Made by a program: the position numbers and the translations under genes | Shown here: positions 30,001-39,436 of the stretch, piece after piece | Layout of the letters: each line of letters begins with the position of its first letter | Position numbering within the stretch: the first letter of the stretch is position 1 | Notes under the pieces: generated by a model | Seen by the model: the letters and a program-made list of their open reading frames with translations, nothing else | Told to the model about the DNA's origin: nothing | Databases searched by the model: none | NCBI RefSeq assembly: GCF_004354985.1 | Contig: NZ_SMSK01000002.1 | Span: 124,001 to 188,000, forward strand | Direction of reading: 5' to 3' | From: Segetibacter sp. 3557_3 | GTDB lineage: Bacteria; Bacteroidota; Bacteroidia; Chitinophagales; Chitinophagaceae | Length of the DNA stretch: 64,000 nt

Positions 30001-31320
30001 GAGGTGCGGATTATGGACGTGAAAAACGACCGTTTGCTGATCACCAACAACGTACCATACGGCGCAACGTTGCAAGTGAAAGATGGTCAGAAAGTAGCCA
30101 AAGGTGAAGCCATCTGTTCATGGGATCCATTTAATAACGTCGTAGTATCGGAAATCCCAGGTACTATTAAGTTCGAGAACATCATTGATGGTGTTACGTT
30201 CCGTGAACAAGCTGATGAACAAACCGGTCACCGCGAGAAAGTGGTAATCGAAACAAAAGATAAAACAAAAATTCCTGCCCTTATTGTTGAAGGCACGAAG
30301 GAAACCAAGCTTTATAACCTGCCCGTTGGCTCGCACATCGTGCTTGATGAAGGTGATGAGGTTAAACAAGGACAGGTGCTGGTGAAAATTCCAAGGGTTC
30401 TCGGTAAACTCCGGGATATTACCGGGGGTCTTCCAAGGGTTACCGAGTTGTTTGAAGCACGTAATCCAAGCAACCCTGCTGTGGTTTCCGAGATTGATGG
30501 TGTGGTTAGCTTTGGTAACATCAAACGTGGTAACCGCGAGATCATCGTGGAAGCGCGTGACGGTGTCATCAAAAAATACCTTGTTCCGCTTACCCGCCAA
30601 ATCCTTGCACAGGATGGTGACTTCGTAAAAGCAGGAACACCGTTGTCAGATGGTTCGACCGCTCCGGCCGATATACTCGCTATTCGTGGACCGTTTGCGG
30701 TTCAGGAGTACGTAGTAAATGAGATCCAGGAAGTTTACCGTTTACAAGGTGTGCGTATCAACGACAAACACATTGAAGTGATCGTTCGCCAGATGATGAA
30801 AAAGGTTGAGATCCAGGATCCGGGAGATACGAGGTTCCTTGAAGGTGACACTGTTGACCGTATTGAGTTCAACGAGGAGAACGACTTTATTTTTGACAAG
30901 AAGGTAATTGTTGATGGGGGCGAAAGCACCAAGTTGAAGGCGGGACAGATTGTTAGCCTGAGAGAGGTAAGGGAAGAAAACTCAATCCTGCGTAGAAGCG
31001 ACCGTAAATTGGTTGAATTCCGCGACGCTCAATCGGCGACATCTTCACCACTGCTTCTTGGTATCACGAAGGCTTCACTAGGTGTGCAAAGCTGGATTTC
31101 AGCGGCATCGTTCCAGGAGACTACGAAAGTACTCAGCTCCGCAGCCATCATGGGTAAAACTGATGATATGCTCGGTTTGAAAGAAAACGTAATTACCGGT
31201 CATGCAATACCTGCAGGTACCGGCTTAAGAGAGTTCGAGAACATGATTGTCGGTAGTAAAGAAGAATATGAATTGTTGGCGACTGCACGTGAAGCAATGA
31301 ATTTCGACGAAGAAGAATAA
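27025..31320 (+). CDS. rpoC: DNA-directed RNA polymerase beta' subunit
   Basis: 1431 residues. It has the N-terminal zinc ribbon ([23 protein letters not shown]), the catalytic [12 protein letters not shown] with three Asp that hold Mg, the trigger-loop region, and the second zinc site [16 protein letters not shown]. It is followed directly by a strong terminator. Confidence 0.98.
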   Translation: MAIKKDNRPRPTFSKITIGLASPDSILEKSYGEVLKPETINYRTYKPERDGLFCERIFGPVKDYECACGKYKRIRYKGIVCDRCGVEVTEKKVRRERMGHIKLVVPVVHIWYFKSLPNKIGYLLGMSSKKLETIVYYERFVVIQSGIRADKGQNFGDLLTEEEYLDILDALPKDNQYLPDEDPNKFVAKMGAEAVHDLLQRIDLDQLSFDLRNAAANETSQQRKADALKRLSVVEAFRDANTRITNRPEWMVMQYIPVIPPELRPLVPLDGGRFASSDLNDLYRRVIIRNNRLKRLLEIKAPEVILRNEKRMLQEAIDSLFDNSRKSNAVKAEGGRALKSLSDVLKGKQGRFRQNLLGKRVDYSGRSVIVVGPEMKIHECGLPKDMAAELFKPFIIRKLIERGIVKTVKSAKKLVDKKEAVIWDILENILKGHPVMLNRAPTLHRLSIQAFQPRLIEGKAIQLHPLVTTSFNADFDGDQMAVHVPLSHAAILEAQLLMLSSHNILNPQNGTPITLPSQDMVLGLYYITKGRKSTDEVKVKGEGKAFYSMEEVIIAYNEKQVDLHAHIKVRTTVRSDKGELSLKLIDTTVGRILFNQFVPKEVGFVNALLTKKSLREIIGDIIKITDVPKTAKFLDDIKTLGFRMAFKGGLSFNINDLIIPAVKEQLLDQAKTEVDEVWDNYNMGLITNNERYNGIIDIWSRVDTRITETLIREMAADKQGFNSVYMMLDSGARGSKQQVKQLAGIRGLMAKPRKSGSSGNEIIENPILSNFKGGLNVLDYFISTHGARKGLADTALKTADAGYLTRRLVDVAQDVVITEEDCGTLRGIATSALKDNEDVVEPLFDRILGRTSLHTVLNPVTDEVIVTAGTIIDDEIAKSIDEAGIETVEIRSVLTCESKRGVCVRCYGKNLATGYTAQRGDAVGIIAAQSIGEPGTQLTLRTFHVGGVAGSASVENTLNAKFDGTVQFDGLRTVDMVNNEGDKVKVVIGRTGEVRIMDVKNDRLLITNNVPYGATLQVKDGQKVAKGEAICSWDPFNNVVVSEIPGTIKFENIIDGVTFREQADEQTGHREKVVIETKDKTKIPALIVEGTKETKLYNLPVGSHIVLDEGDEVKQGQVLVKIPRVLGKLRDITGGLPRVTELFEARNPSNPAVVSEIDGVVSFGNIKRGNREIIVEARDGVIKKYLVPLTRQILAQDGDFVKAGTPLSDGSTAPADILAIRGPFAVQEYVVNEIQEVYRLQGVRINDKHIEVIVRQMMKKVEIQDPGDTRFLEGDTVDRIEFNEENDFIFDKKVIVDGGESTKLKAGQIVSLREVREENSILRRSDRKLVEFRDAQSATSSPLLLGITKASLGVQSWISAASFQETTKVLSSAAIMGKTDDMLGLKENVITGHAIPAGTGLREFENMIVGSKEEYELLATAREAMNFDEEE

Positions 31321-31340
31321 GGCAGTCTAATGAATGTATG

Positions 31341-31374
31341 AAAGCAGGAGGCGTAAAAACCTCCTGCTTTTTTT
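31341..31374 (+). terminator. rpoC terminator
   Basis: AAAGCAGGAGG (31341-31351) pairs with CCTCCTGCTTT (31360-31370) around an 8-base loop, followed by a T-run to 31374. Confidence 0.88.
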
Positions 31375-31496
31375 ATGCCTTTAGCTACGATGGCCTGCTA
31401 CAGATGAGTTAGGTCAACGATAAATTAGTCCTTGTCAATACAGGACTGCACACGTAAACATAAACGTTTGTGCCTGCCGGTCCGGGTTGAAATCCA

Positions 31497-32996
31497 CTAC
31501 CTTACCAGGATTGAATCCAGGCGATAAAATTGCTGAAGGATCCTTCTCCCCGCCCTGCTTTGTAATTCATCTCCTAAAAATAAAAAACCTGGCTTTTGCT
31601 GAAACAGGTTTTGAAGAGTACCAGGGGCATGCTGATAGCGCCCGGCGACATAATGCCTCGCGGCATTGTCGTAAGTGCTGACAAGTACAACCTGGCCTCC
31701 AGGCTTGAAAGCAGCAGCAGTAAGCTCCTTTTTCCGTGCTTCCATTACAGCGTTGTAAACGGGAGCAGTTGCAAGATTAACATATGCCTCTTTAAGGTAA
31801 AGGTTGCACAATAAGCCAACAGCAAAGGCCGATATAATGAAAGATCGATTTTTAGAATTGGCCGGTGTAATATCAAGCGGCTTCGCATTCAGTCCTTCTG
31901 TAAAGCTTAATAAAAGTAGGAGCAGGAGCGTGGAGCAGATGACAGGATTAATATACCTTCCCGGTATGTTCCCCCCGTTTAATCCGGAAACCGCGACAGC
32001 TAACGAAGCAATAACAAAGCTGATAATTATAGCAGGTAATAACCATCGTTTGGATTGAAAAACCATTAACAAGGCCGGTTTCTGTACAATTGGCCTCCTT
32101 TGATTTGCATACAAAAAAACAAAAGTAAAAACAAGCCAGCTTAAAGGGTTTTTACCGATTGACCAGGTGATCGCTGCAAGCTGGTACAAAACGACTGCGA
32201 AACCGCTCATTATTCCTTTTGAAGCTACCATAGCAAACCGCGACGCATTGCCCGGTGAAAGCAAGACGATAAGGGTGCTGATCGCGTAAGCGCAGATGCT
32301 TGCAAGCAGGAGGGGTTGCGATTTTTTGTGTGCGCCCGCAAGCCATGCGAGTATAAAAATCGCGGCCTGAACAACAATGAACAATTCGTTAAAGCCAACG
32401 ATCAGAAAAATCAGGAGGGGTATTAGAAAGTGCCTTGACCTGGAAACGGTCGGATCTGTTGGTCCAAAAAACCGCAACCAGAGTCCAATTTGCAATTGCA
32501 CAAGTATCATCGGCAGGTGATAAGTAATTGAACTGCTAAACCAAAACAAATAGGTAGATAATTCAATAGTCGAACAGTATTGTAGCGCAACAACCAATGC
32601 AACAATAAGCAGCCGGTACTTACGCAAGCTGTCATTGTCAGGTACAAAACGTCTTACACAAGCCAGTACAAACCAAATGCTCACAAAATCCAGCAGAATA
32701 AGTAAAAGCGTGTGCAGGTAATAGTGATCGTACAAAAAGTGCTTCAGAACGAATAACGAGCCGGTAAATGTAGCCACAAACCGGCCACCCCAATTTTCGT
32801 AGATGAATTGTTGGTACTGCAAAAAGCCTTTGGTATCCAGGTGAGTGGCGCAAACAAAGTCATCCGATGTTGGATGGTTGAAAAACGGCAGGATAAGGAG
32901 GGGGGCAAAAAAAACGAAAACAGCAACCACCGCGAAAATAAGTACAGGGTGAAACAGCCCCTGCTTACTTCGGGTCAAATCGGAGATATGCTTCAT
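31497..32996 (-). CDS. Polytopic membrane protein, DUF6056/GtrII-like
   Basis: 499 residues from the ATG at 32996 (MKHISDLTRSKQG); an upstream in-frame start at 33065 would add a non-hydrophobic tail. About 11-12 hydrophobic segments. Motifs resemble the DUF6056 or glucosyltransferase-II-like group: PTSDDFVCA after TM1, ENWGGRF, LFWFSSSITYHLP, GFNELFIV and LSPGNASRFAM. Such proteins are thought to move sugars from lipid carriers in the periplasm, but the family assignment is from memory and moderate. It converges on rpoC across a 176-base gap. Confidence 0.6.
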   Translation of the reverse strand: MKHISDLTRSKQGLFHPVLIFAVVAVFVFFAPLLILPFFNHPTSDDFVCATHLDTKGFLQYQQFIYENWGGRFVATFTGSLFVLKHFLYDHYYLHTLLLILLDFVSIWFVLACVRRFVPDNDSLRKYRLLIVALVVALQYCSTIELSTYLFWFSSSITYHLPMILVQLQIGLWLRFFGPTDPTVSRSRHFLIPLLIFLIVGFNELFIVVQAAIFILAWLAGAHKKSQPLLLASICAYAISTLIVLLSPGNASRFAMVASKGIMSGFAVVLYQLAAITWSIGKNPLSWLVFTFVFLYANQRRPIVQKPALLMVFQSKRWLLPAIIISFVIASLAVAVSGLNGGNIPGRYINPVICSTLLLLLLLSFTEGLNAKPLDITPANSKNRSFIISAFAVGLLCNLYLKEAYVNLATAPVYNAVMEARKKELTAAAFKPGGQVVLVSTYDNAARHYVAGRYQHAPGTLQNLFQQKPGFLFLGDELQSRAGRRILQQFYRLDSILVR

Positions 32997-33448
32997 TTTT
33001 ATAGGGTTCAGTTTTGCACCGCTTAGCTGCAGCAGGCTACAATAGGGCTGGTGTTCGGCTTGCACCGAACACAGTGTAATTTATTGGCTTTTACGCTTCA
33101 TGCAATTATGATTGAAAATGTGGGATAGCTAGTATGCAGGAAGAAGAAGACACACCCGGTTTCTAAAATCATCGGGCCAGCCCACATGAAGGTAGATCTC
33201 GATAACTTATTTTTGGAGATGCATTTTGTTCCGCGGAAATAACAGTGATCCTACACATCGAAATGCTTTGCTGCCAATGCCTTACTTAAAGGCTTTTTGG
33301 CTTCTGGCAGAAGTGCATATGGCATCATCGTTGCGTCGCAATACGTTCATCGGCAAACCATTGTTTTAGCCAGGCACTCTAACGAAAAAGACTTTGCGGG
33401 GAGACGAATCGCTTACATCTTGAAACCGGCAAAACAGCTTCCATCTAC
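32997..33448 (+). other. Intergenic region between two minus-strand genes
   Basis: About 450 bases without a supported gene. It contains copy B of the dispersed repeat and otherwise no clear terminator, promoter or RNA gene. Confidence 0.5.
33311..33350 (+). repeat. Dispersed intergenic repeat, copy B
   Basis: The core CATCGTTGCGTCGCA lies at 33326-33340, followed by ATACGTTCATCG. This extension also aligns to copy D near 45440 (GTTCATCG after the core). Confidence 0.6.
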
Positions 33449-35191
33449 TTAGTACCTTACTGACAGGAAACCTTCGGTAAGATCTGCAACAGGGGTTGTT
33501 GAACCAGCAGGTTGCGCACGTAAGGTGAAATTTGCCCTGATCCGTTTGACAGCGGGATTATTTTCCAAAACCTGCAGCGTCCCTGTACTTGCCTGGTATC
33601 TGGCTGCACCATCTACAAACTCAGCTGTATACAACCCGGGAGCCGCGGTAAAGCTATAACTGCCTGGGGTGATATTGGCAGGAAGTATTATGGTAACGTT
33701 TCTCGACCTGGTGGAATTCGAAGCTTTTATAACCAGGTTGTCAATCGGCAATGTGGGCGCAGGTTCAAAGTTGACACTATTAAAGATGTCAAGCCCAAAT
33801 TGTATCTGGCCGGTAGCACTATAATGAACCCAGTCCTGTAACGGGTAATTGTCGCAATTGATCATGGTTGCATTGTTTGCGGGGTTGGCACAATACGCCT
33901 GTTGTGCGGTACGAACAATGTCCTTAAACGGATAGCCTGTGGGTGCGAAAATCCTCCCAATCACTTTCTTGTAGGGACCACTCGCCAGGTTGTATTTTGT
34001 TACAAATTGCTGCCATTTGCCTTCGAACGCGTTGAAAAAAGTTGTTAAGTTGGCCAGATACGCATTAGCATCCGCAACCAGCAAACCATCGTCTTCCCCC
34101 TGCATGAAGATAAAACCTTTCAATTCCGGCTTTTTACCAGCGGCTACGGCCTGGTCTATTGCAAGCGTAAGCCACTGATCGAACTGTTGCCAGGTACCAC
34201 CTGCGGTGTGTTGGGGCGCACCGGCAACAGGTGGTTTCCAGTCGGTAGCAATGGTTGTTCCACCCTTGCCCAACTTAAACAGCAGTCGCTCCCTATTATC
34301 TCTATTGTTCATGTTCAGGAATAAGGAGGCCTCAGGCCCAAATTGTGCGCGGTCAACATAGTTTTCACACATTGTATTATTACCAACGTGTAAAGGCTGC
34401 CAGGTTGTTGAAAACGCCGCCACCCCAGGGTTCCAGATGCTGGTATTCGGAATGGCCCTCCGGTAGATGGCAGTTTCCTGTGGTGTCATGTCTTTTGCTG
34501 AGCACCACCCTGTGTTCGATTGCCCGACAATGATGTAAAATGGAATGTTTGCCGACGGGATTGGAGCTACCATTGCCGCAGAAACCGTATCAGGGTCCAG
34601 AGCCGATCCATTGACGTTTACCTTCAACGTATCGGCTGGTGCAGCAGGCGCCGTAGCAGTAAACGGAATGCTGGTAAAAACACCCATAGAAATGGCTCGT
34701 TCTGACTTGTCGGTCGTGCGAAAAACCCTGAACTCAAAGGTTCCTGAAATTGTTTTCCGTACCGTATCTATTGATGTTACCCGGACATTGCCGGGTTGGA
34801 AGTTTGCCGAAGGAGCCTGGTTAGATTGGAATAACAATGGAGGTGAAACGATACTATCTTCGAAGCTGGCTACATTTAACCCGGCACCAGTTGGTGAAAT
34901 GGTATAATTGTGAACTCCGGAATCAACAAGCGAGATGGTAAGAAACTTCCTGTTATTGCTTGTTCCTTTAATGGTGAGCATTCGTGGAGCAACTGGGCTT
35001 GCCTGGGTAAAAGCCGCAGCATAATGGTTATCAGCTACCCACCTACTGCCATTTACATTAGCCTCAAAAGGAGCGGGTCGGGCGGGGGGTGCCTGTAATA
35101 TGTCTTCAGAAAGTTCTTTTTGACAGGCAACAAAGGTAAATGCTAAAAGAATTGGTAATAGCCGAAAGCGTTTCAGGAAATGATAATTCAT
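33449..35191 (-). CDS. Lipoprotein with DUF6252-like domains and an inserted SASA-type esterase domain
   Basis: 580 residues. The N-terminus is a lipoprotein signal with Cys23 (FTFVAC), so it is membrane anchored and extracytoplasmic. Residues 42-178 look like a DUF6252 domain (FEANVNGSRWVADNH, ISGTFEFRVFR). A second such domain begins at 188 (LKVNVNGSALDPDTVSAAMV), is broken at about 208, and seems to resume at about 484 (DNLVIKASNSTRSRNVTIIL) to the C-terminus (EGFLSVRY). Between the halves is an SGNH/sialate-O-acetylesterase-like hydrolase: GQSN with nucleophile Ser225, FMQGEDDG (363-369), and DWVH with Asp453/His456. It probably removes acetyl groups from glycans; the substrate is unknown. 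No co-directional neighbour is close. Confidence 0.7.
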   Translation of the reverse strand: MNYHFLKRFRLLPILLAFTFVACQKELSEDILQAPPARPAPFEANVNGSRWVADNHYAAAFTQASPVAPRMLTIKGTSNNRKFLTISLVDSGVHNYTISPTGAGLNVASFEDSIVSPPLLFQSNQAPSANFQPGNVRVTSIDTVRKTISGTFEFRVFRTTDKSERAISMGVFTSIPFTATAPAAPADTLKVNVNGSALDPDTVSAAMVAPIPSANIPFYIIVGQSNTGWCSAKDMTPQETAIYRRAIPNTSIWNPGVAAFSTTWQPLHVGNNTMCENYVDRAQFGPEASLFLNMNNRDNRERLLFKLGKGGTTIATDWKPPVAGAPQHTAGGTWQQFDQWLTLAIDQAVAAGKKPELKGFIFMQGEDDGLLVADANAYLANLTTFFNAFEGKWQQFVTKYNLASGPYKKVIGRIFAPTGYPFKDIVRTAQQAYCANPANNATMINCDNYPLQDWVHYSATGQIQFGLDIFNSVNFEPAPTLPIDNLVIKASNSTRSRNVTIILPANITPGSYSFTAAPGLYTAEFVDGAARYQASTGTLQVLENNPAVKRIRANFTLRAQPAGSTTPVADLTEGFLSVRY

Positions 35192-35317
35192 TGGATTGTG
35201 AATAGAGGATTAGAATATTGTTCAGTCAAAAAAAAGACTAAAGCCGAAGTTCAGTTGGAGTATAAAGCCTGTCTAGTGGATCAGGGTACGGAGTAGTACA
35301 AATCTAATAAAAGCCAG

Positions 35318-36229
35318 ATGCAACTGTTGTTAAATAATCAAATAAATAAAAAACAATGGGACGATTGCATCCAAAAAGCTGCGGATGGTTTGATTTATTC
35401 CACCAGCCTGTACCTGGATCATCTTTCGCCGGGATGGGTTGGCCTAACGGCTCATGATTACTCATGGATTATGCCATTGACCAGGCGCCGCAAATTTGGC
35501 ATTGAGTACCTGTACCAGCCATCCTTTTTACAACAATCGGGGGTATTTGTTTGTGACCCCGGCATAGCCATTCCCTGGGAGAAAATAGACCAATTCCTTA
35601 AGGCACATTATCATTTCTGGGAAATCAACCTGCGGCCGGGGGCCTATGGTAAGTTCAAGGGTGCACAGTACCGAAAGGCAAACAATTTTGTACTCCATTT
35701 GGATCGTGAATACCAGGATATCCAAACCGGGTACTCCGGCGCTTTTAGGAAAAATCTGAAGCGGGCGGGCAATGCGGAACTTATTTATACCGAAAAACTG
35801 GATTACCAATCATGTATCAGGCTGTATCATCAGTACTATGGCAGTCGTATGCCACACGTTAGCGGTACCGATTACAGGAACTTTGGGCGGTTGTGCGAGT
35901 ACCTTTATCAATCCGGCGGCCTTTATTGCCGTGGTGTCGCAAACGGGTCGGGCGAGTTAATGGCAGCCATATTGTTACTTGCCGATAACCGCCGCTTGTA
36001 CAACCTCATGAATATCACGTTGCAAAAAGGTAAGCTTAACCAAAGCAACCACTTTCTATTTGACCAGCTTATAAGGGAGTTCCAGGGAAGTGGGAAGATA
36101 TTAGACCTGGAAGGTTCCGATCTTGCAGGGGTTCAGCAATTTTACGAAGGCATGGGTTCAACGAATGAGCCTTATTGTAAGATCAAATACAATGGACTTC
36201 CATGGCCAATACGATGGCTAAAAAAGTGA
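35318..36229 (+). CDS. FemAB/GNAT-like acyltransferase
   Basis: 303 residues with two GNAT-like halves and no signal peptide. The GAFRKNLKRAGNAEL segment followed by the YHQYYGSRMPHVSG region and the C-terminal NHFLFDQLIREFQGSGKILDLEGSDLAGVQQFYEGMGS are typical of FemAB/BioF2-like acetyltransferases found near polysaccharide genes. The donor (acyl-CoA or aminoacyl-tRNA) is not clear. Its last 12 bases overlap the convergent ispD gene. Confidence 0.65.
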   Translation: MQLLLNNQINKKQWDDCIQKAADGLIYSTSLYLDHLSPGWVGLTAHDYSWIMPLTRRRKFGIEYLYQPSFLQQSGVFVCDPGIAIPWEKIDQFLKAHYHFWEINLRPGAYGKFKGAQYRKANNFVLHLDREYQDIQTGYSGAFRKNLKRAGNAELIYTEKLDYQSCIRLYHQYYGSRMPHVSGTDYRNFGRLCEYLYQSGGLYCRGVANGSGELMAAILLLADNRRLYNLMNITLQKGKLNQSNHFLFDQLIREFQGSGKILDLEGSDLAGVQQFYEGMGSTNEPYCKIKYNGLPWPIRWLKK

Positions 36230-36895
36230 GTTGTCTTGCAGGATTTTACCGGCAACAACCAGGTCAATTGGTCTCGTGATCTTAAGGTTCTGGTGTTCTC
36301 CTTCTATCAGGTGCACTTTTTCACCCGAGTATTCAACTACCGTCGCCTCATCAGTAAATTGAGGTTGATAAGGCATCTGAAAGGCGTTGAGCAGGAGGGA
36401 TGACTGGAAGGTTTGTGGGGTCTGAATGATCCTTACATGATTGCGATCTTCAACACGGTGCTCCCCATTTACTTCAATCCTTATTGAATCTGTTGCTGCT
36501 ACTGCCGGAATAGCGCTGCCTAAGGAAAGCGCCTGCCCGTAACACCTTGTAATCAGGTCCTTACTGACGAGGCACCGAACTGCATCGTGTACAAATACGA
36601 TTGAAGGAGATGATACGAGCTCCAGCCCATTTTTTACGGATTCAAAACGGGTTTCTCCCCCGGGCTGAAGCTTAACCCGGCTACCACCTGCCACTCCGGA
36701 AATTATATGCTGACCAACTGTAAGATGTTGCCGGGGAAGAACCAGGATGATCTCCAGGTCAGAAAAGGCTTCAAGAAAGGTAGTAACGGTGTAATACATA
36801 ACCGGTTTCCCATTCAGTTCAAGAAACTGTTTCGGCAATGTCGTTCCCATTCTTGTTCCTGCACCACCGCCAACGATGACAGCATATTTTCTCAT
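36218..36895 (-). CDS. ispD: 2-C-methyl-D-erythritol 4-phosphate cytidylyltransferase
   Basis: A 225-residue nucleotidyltransferase of the MEP isoprenoid pathway. It has VGGGAGTRMGTTLPKQFL (CTP-binding loop), VHDAVRCLVS, ATDSIRI, QTPQTFQ, TDEATVVE and NLKITRPIDL, which follow the IspD pattern. The usual HDAARP is HDAVRC here. TarI (ribitol-phosphate) relatives share this fold, but length and motifs favour IspD. It overlaps the FemAB-like gene at its 3' end. Confidence 0.88.
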   Translation of the reverse strand: MRKYAVIVGGGAGTRMGTTLPKQFLELNGKPVMYYTVTTFLEAFSDLEIILVLPRQHLTVGQHIISGVAGGSRVKLQPGGETRFESVKNGLELVSSPSIVFVHDAVRCLVSKDLITRCYGQALSLGSAIPAVAATDSIRIEVNGEHRVEDRNHVRIIQTPQTFQSSLLLNAFQMPYQPQFTDEATVVEYSGEKVHLIEGEHQNLKITRPIDLVVAGKILQDNSLF

Positions 36896-37014
36896 GGGGC
36901 AAATATGATTTAATATTGCTGATATATAGCGCCTTAGTCCGGAAAATAGAAAGACCTTTGCATTGCCCGAGTGGGCTGGAATGCTAAAAGTAGTTAGGGT
37001 AAATACGATTAGGA

Positions 37015-37108
37015 CACCCGTATAAATGCGGGATTAGAAATGAATTATAAACGTGCTGGTATGATGTTGATACCAACTTAATTGTGTAAGTATCCCTATA
37101 TTTAGGGG
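37015..37108 (+). promoter_or_regulatory. Two inverted repeats upstream of the cupin operon
   Basis: CCCGTATAAATGCGGG at 37017-37032 and CCCTATATTTAGGG at 37094-37107 are interrupted palindromes with related sequence, 60 bases apart in the ispD/cupin divergent gap. A third relative is at 44535-44549. They look like binding sites of a dimeric regulator; the regulator is not identifiable from this window. Confidence 0.4.
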
Positions 37109-37139
37109 TTTCTATTACCTACTAAACTTTTGACAAGCA

Positions 37140-37574
37140 ATGGTTGAGAAAATACTTGATAACGAAGCGATTGTAGCAATAATCATCCGTTCACAATACA
37201 ATAATGAAGGGATTGAATTCTTTACGCCGCACAACTTTTCTCAACAGTTAGGTTATATGAGCAGGCCAAAGGGTTATAACGTACAACCCCATACACACCG
37301 GATTATTGAGCGTACGGTTACATTAACCCAGGAAGTGCTTTTTGTTAAAAGTGGCAAAGTCAGGATTTCGTTATTTGACAATGATGGCGTTTTTTTGGAT
37401 GATAAGATTGTTGGCAGCGGTGATGTTATATTACTCGCATCAGGAGGGCATGGTCTTGAGGTTCTGGAAGATGCAGAAATCGTTGAAATCAAGCAAGGCC
37501 CTTATAGCGGTGCTGACGACAAAATAAAAATTGGATCAGTAAAAAAACACAATGAAAGTAAAGCCATCATCTAA
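37140..37574 (+). CDS. Cupin-like protein of a polysaccharide cluster
   Basis: A 144-residue single-domain beta-barrel protein. QPHTHR provides candidate metal-binding His, and the second cupin motif region reads GSGDVILLASGGHGLEVLEDAEIVEIKQGPYSG. It overlaps the methyltransferase gene by 23 bases, so the two are translationally linked. Similar proteins occur in O-antigen loci, some as sugar isomerases or epimerases, but no catalytic role can be assigned. Confidence 0.6.
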   Translation: MVEKILDNEAIVAIIIRSQYNNEGIEFFTPHNFSQQLGYMSRPKGYNVQPHTHRIIERTVTLTQEVLFVKSGKVRISLFDNDGVFLDDKIVGSGDVILLASGGHGLEVLEDAEIVEIKQGPYSGADDKIKIGSVKKHNESKAII

Positions 37575-38322
37575 CGCTTTTCAACTCTATAATACCTACT
37601 ACGATCTTCTATACCAGGATAAGGACTATTTAAAAGAAGGTCAATACGTTTACTCCCTTATTCGCGAATTTAGCCCTGGTGCCCGTTCGATTGTTGAACT
37701 TGGAAGTGGTACCGGAAATTACTCAGCGGTATTCTCAGACCTTGGATTTAAGGTCACCGGCATCGAAAAGAGCCAGCCGATGATCGATGTGGCAAATGCA
37801 AAAGGTATTCGTGATTTCCATTCACTACAAGGTGACATTGCTGAATTCAATGTTGAAGAAAACTTTGATATAGCAACTTCCCTTTTCCACGTGATTAGTT
37901 ACCTGACCGAGAATCAGCAGGTGTTGTCTTGCTTTAGGCAGGTTTCGAAGCATTTGAACGCCGGCGGTTTGTTCATATTCGACGTTTGGTACACTCCGGC
38001 CGTATACAGCCAGGTACCCGAAACAAGGTATAAAGCTGTTGAAAACGAAGAAGTACATATTACCAGGATTGCCAGGCCGAAAATTAATTTCGATGCAAAT
38101 ACTGTAGACCTTGAGTACCGGCTGATCCTTCAACACAAAAGCAACAATGCGTATGAAGCTATGGAAGAGTTTCACTGCATGCGTCATTTTAGCACCCCTG
38201 AGATAAAAATGTTTGCCGAACTTGCCGGTCTGACACTTTTGCGCTCGGAAGAATTTTTAACAGCTAAACAGCCAGGTTCAAACACCTGGGGAGTTTGCTA
38301 TATTTTGCAAAAGAATGCATAG
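37552..38322 (+). CDS. Class I SAM-dependent methyltransferase
   Basis: 256 residues. Motif I is VELGSGTGNYS (near 44-54), the acidic end of strand 2 is VTGIEKSQPMI, and motif III/IV is FDIATSLFHVISYL. Small-molecule or sugar-methyltransferase type with a C-terminal beta-rich half. It overlaps both the cupin gene upstream (23 bases) and the aminotransferase downstream (8 bases), so its substrate is probably the sugar made here. Confidence 0.8.
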   Translation: MKVKPSSNAFQLYNTYYDLLYQDKDYLKEGQYVYSLIREFSPGARSIVELGSGTGNYSAVFSDLGFKVTGIEKSQPMIDVANAKGIRDFHSLQGDIAEFNVEENFDIATSLFHVISYLTENQQVLSCFRQVSKHLNAGGLFIFDVWYTPAVYSQVPETRYKAVENEEVHITRIARPKINFDANTVDLEYRLILQHKSNNAYEAMEEFHCMRHFSTPEIKMFAELAGLTLLRSEEFLTAKQPGSNTWGVCYILQKNA

Positions 38323-39436
38323 GAAGGTTCCAGTAAACAGCTTTCTCTTAGGTGGAAATGAAAGAAAGTACCTGACTGAGTGTGTCGACACCGGCTGGAT
38401 TTCCGGTGAAGGCCCATTTATAGAGAAATTTGAAACAAGCTTTAGCAAGTTTATCGGGAGGCGGTTTGCTACTACAGTGGCTAACGGCTCTGCTGCACTT
38501 GACATAGCCATACAGGCAGTCGGTATTTCCCCCGGAGATGAGGTAATTATGCCCACTTTTACGATTATTTCTCCCGCCTTATCGGTAGTGCGGGTTGGGG
38601 GTGTGCCCGTGTTGGTGGATAGCGACAGCCGCTCGTACAACATGAATGTCGACGAAATTGAGCGTAAAATTACGAACAAGACGAAGGCAATCATAATGGT
38701 CCACATTTACGGATTACCGGTTGAGGTTGATAAGATACTTGCGCTTGCTGAAAAATACCAGTTGAAAGTGATTGAAGATGCTGCAGAAATGCATGCACAA
38801 ACCTATAAAGGCAAAATGTGCGGAACATTTGGTCATGTAAGTATTTTTAGTTTTTATGCGAATAAACTGATTACATCCGGTGAGGGTGGGATGGTGCTGA
38901 CCGACGATCCTGAGATAGATAAAACCTGCAGGCGGTTAAAAAACTTAGCTTTCCATCCTGACAAGCCGCGGTTTGTTCACGAAGAAATTGGCTACAACTA
39001 CAGGATGACCAACATGCAGGCGGCCTTAGGTCTGGCCCAGTTAGAGCAGGTGGAAACCTTCCTTCAACGAAAGCGGGGAATGGGAAAGTACTATAACACG
39101 GCCCTGCAATTTTTAGTTCCGCATGGCTATCAGCTACCTTTACCTGCTAATGCTGATGCGGAGAACATTTACTGGGTTTACCCGCTGGTAGCGCCAACTG
39201 AAGAAGAAAAAAATAGAGCAGTAGATTACCTTGCAAAACGTGGGATTGGCACCCGGCCATTTTTTTGGTGCATGCATGAGCAACCTCTTTTCATAAATAT
39301 GAATCTATTTGCTGGCGAGTCGTACCCGGAGTCTGAAAAACTCGCAAGAAGGGGTTTCTATATTCCCAGTGGTGTTGCGCTGGCGGAAGAGGACCTGGAG
39401 ACGGTCGTTAAAACATTGAGAGATATCTATGAGTAA
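38315..39436 (+). CDS. DegT/DnrJ/EryC1 sugar aminotransferase, GDP-perosamine synthase-like
   Basis: A 373-residue PLP enzyme. It shows PVNSFLLGGNERKYLTECVDTGWISGEGPF, VANGSAALDIAIQA, GDEVIMPTFTIISPALSV, VIEDAAEMHAQTYKGK and SFYANKLITSGEGGM with the PLP lysine at 184. These resemble Per/RfbE, which makes GDP-perosamine from GDP-4-keto-6-deoxymannose. A dTDP- or UDP-sugar substrate remains possible. It overlaps the following glycosyltransferase by 8 bases. Confidence 0.8.
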   Translation: MHRKVPVNSFLLGGNERKYLTECVDTGWISGEGPFIEKFETSFSKFIGRRFATTVANGSAALDIAIQAVGISPGDEVIMPTFTIISPALSVVRVGGVPVLVDSDSRSYNMNVDEIERKITNKTKAIIMVHIYGLPVEVDKILALAEKYQLKVIEDAAEMHAQTYKGKMCGTFGHVSIFSFYANKLITSGEGGMVLTDDPEIDKTCRRLKNLAFHPDKPRFVHEEIGYNYRMTNMQAALGLAQLEQVETFLQRKRGMGKYYNTALQFLVPHGYQLPLPANADAENIYWVYPLVAPTEEEKNRAVDYLAKRGIGTRPFFWCMHEQPLFINMNLFAGESYPESEKLARRGFYIPSGVALAEEDLETVVKTLRDIYE

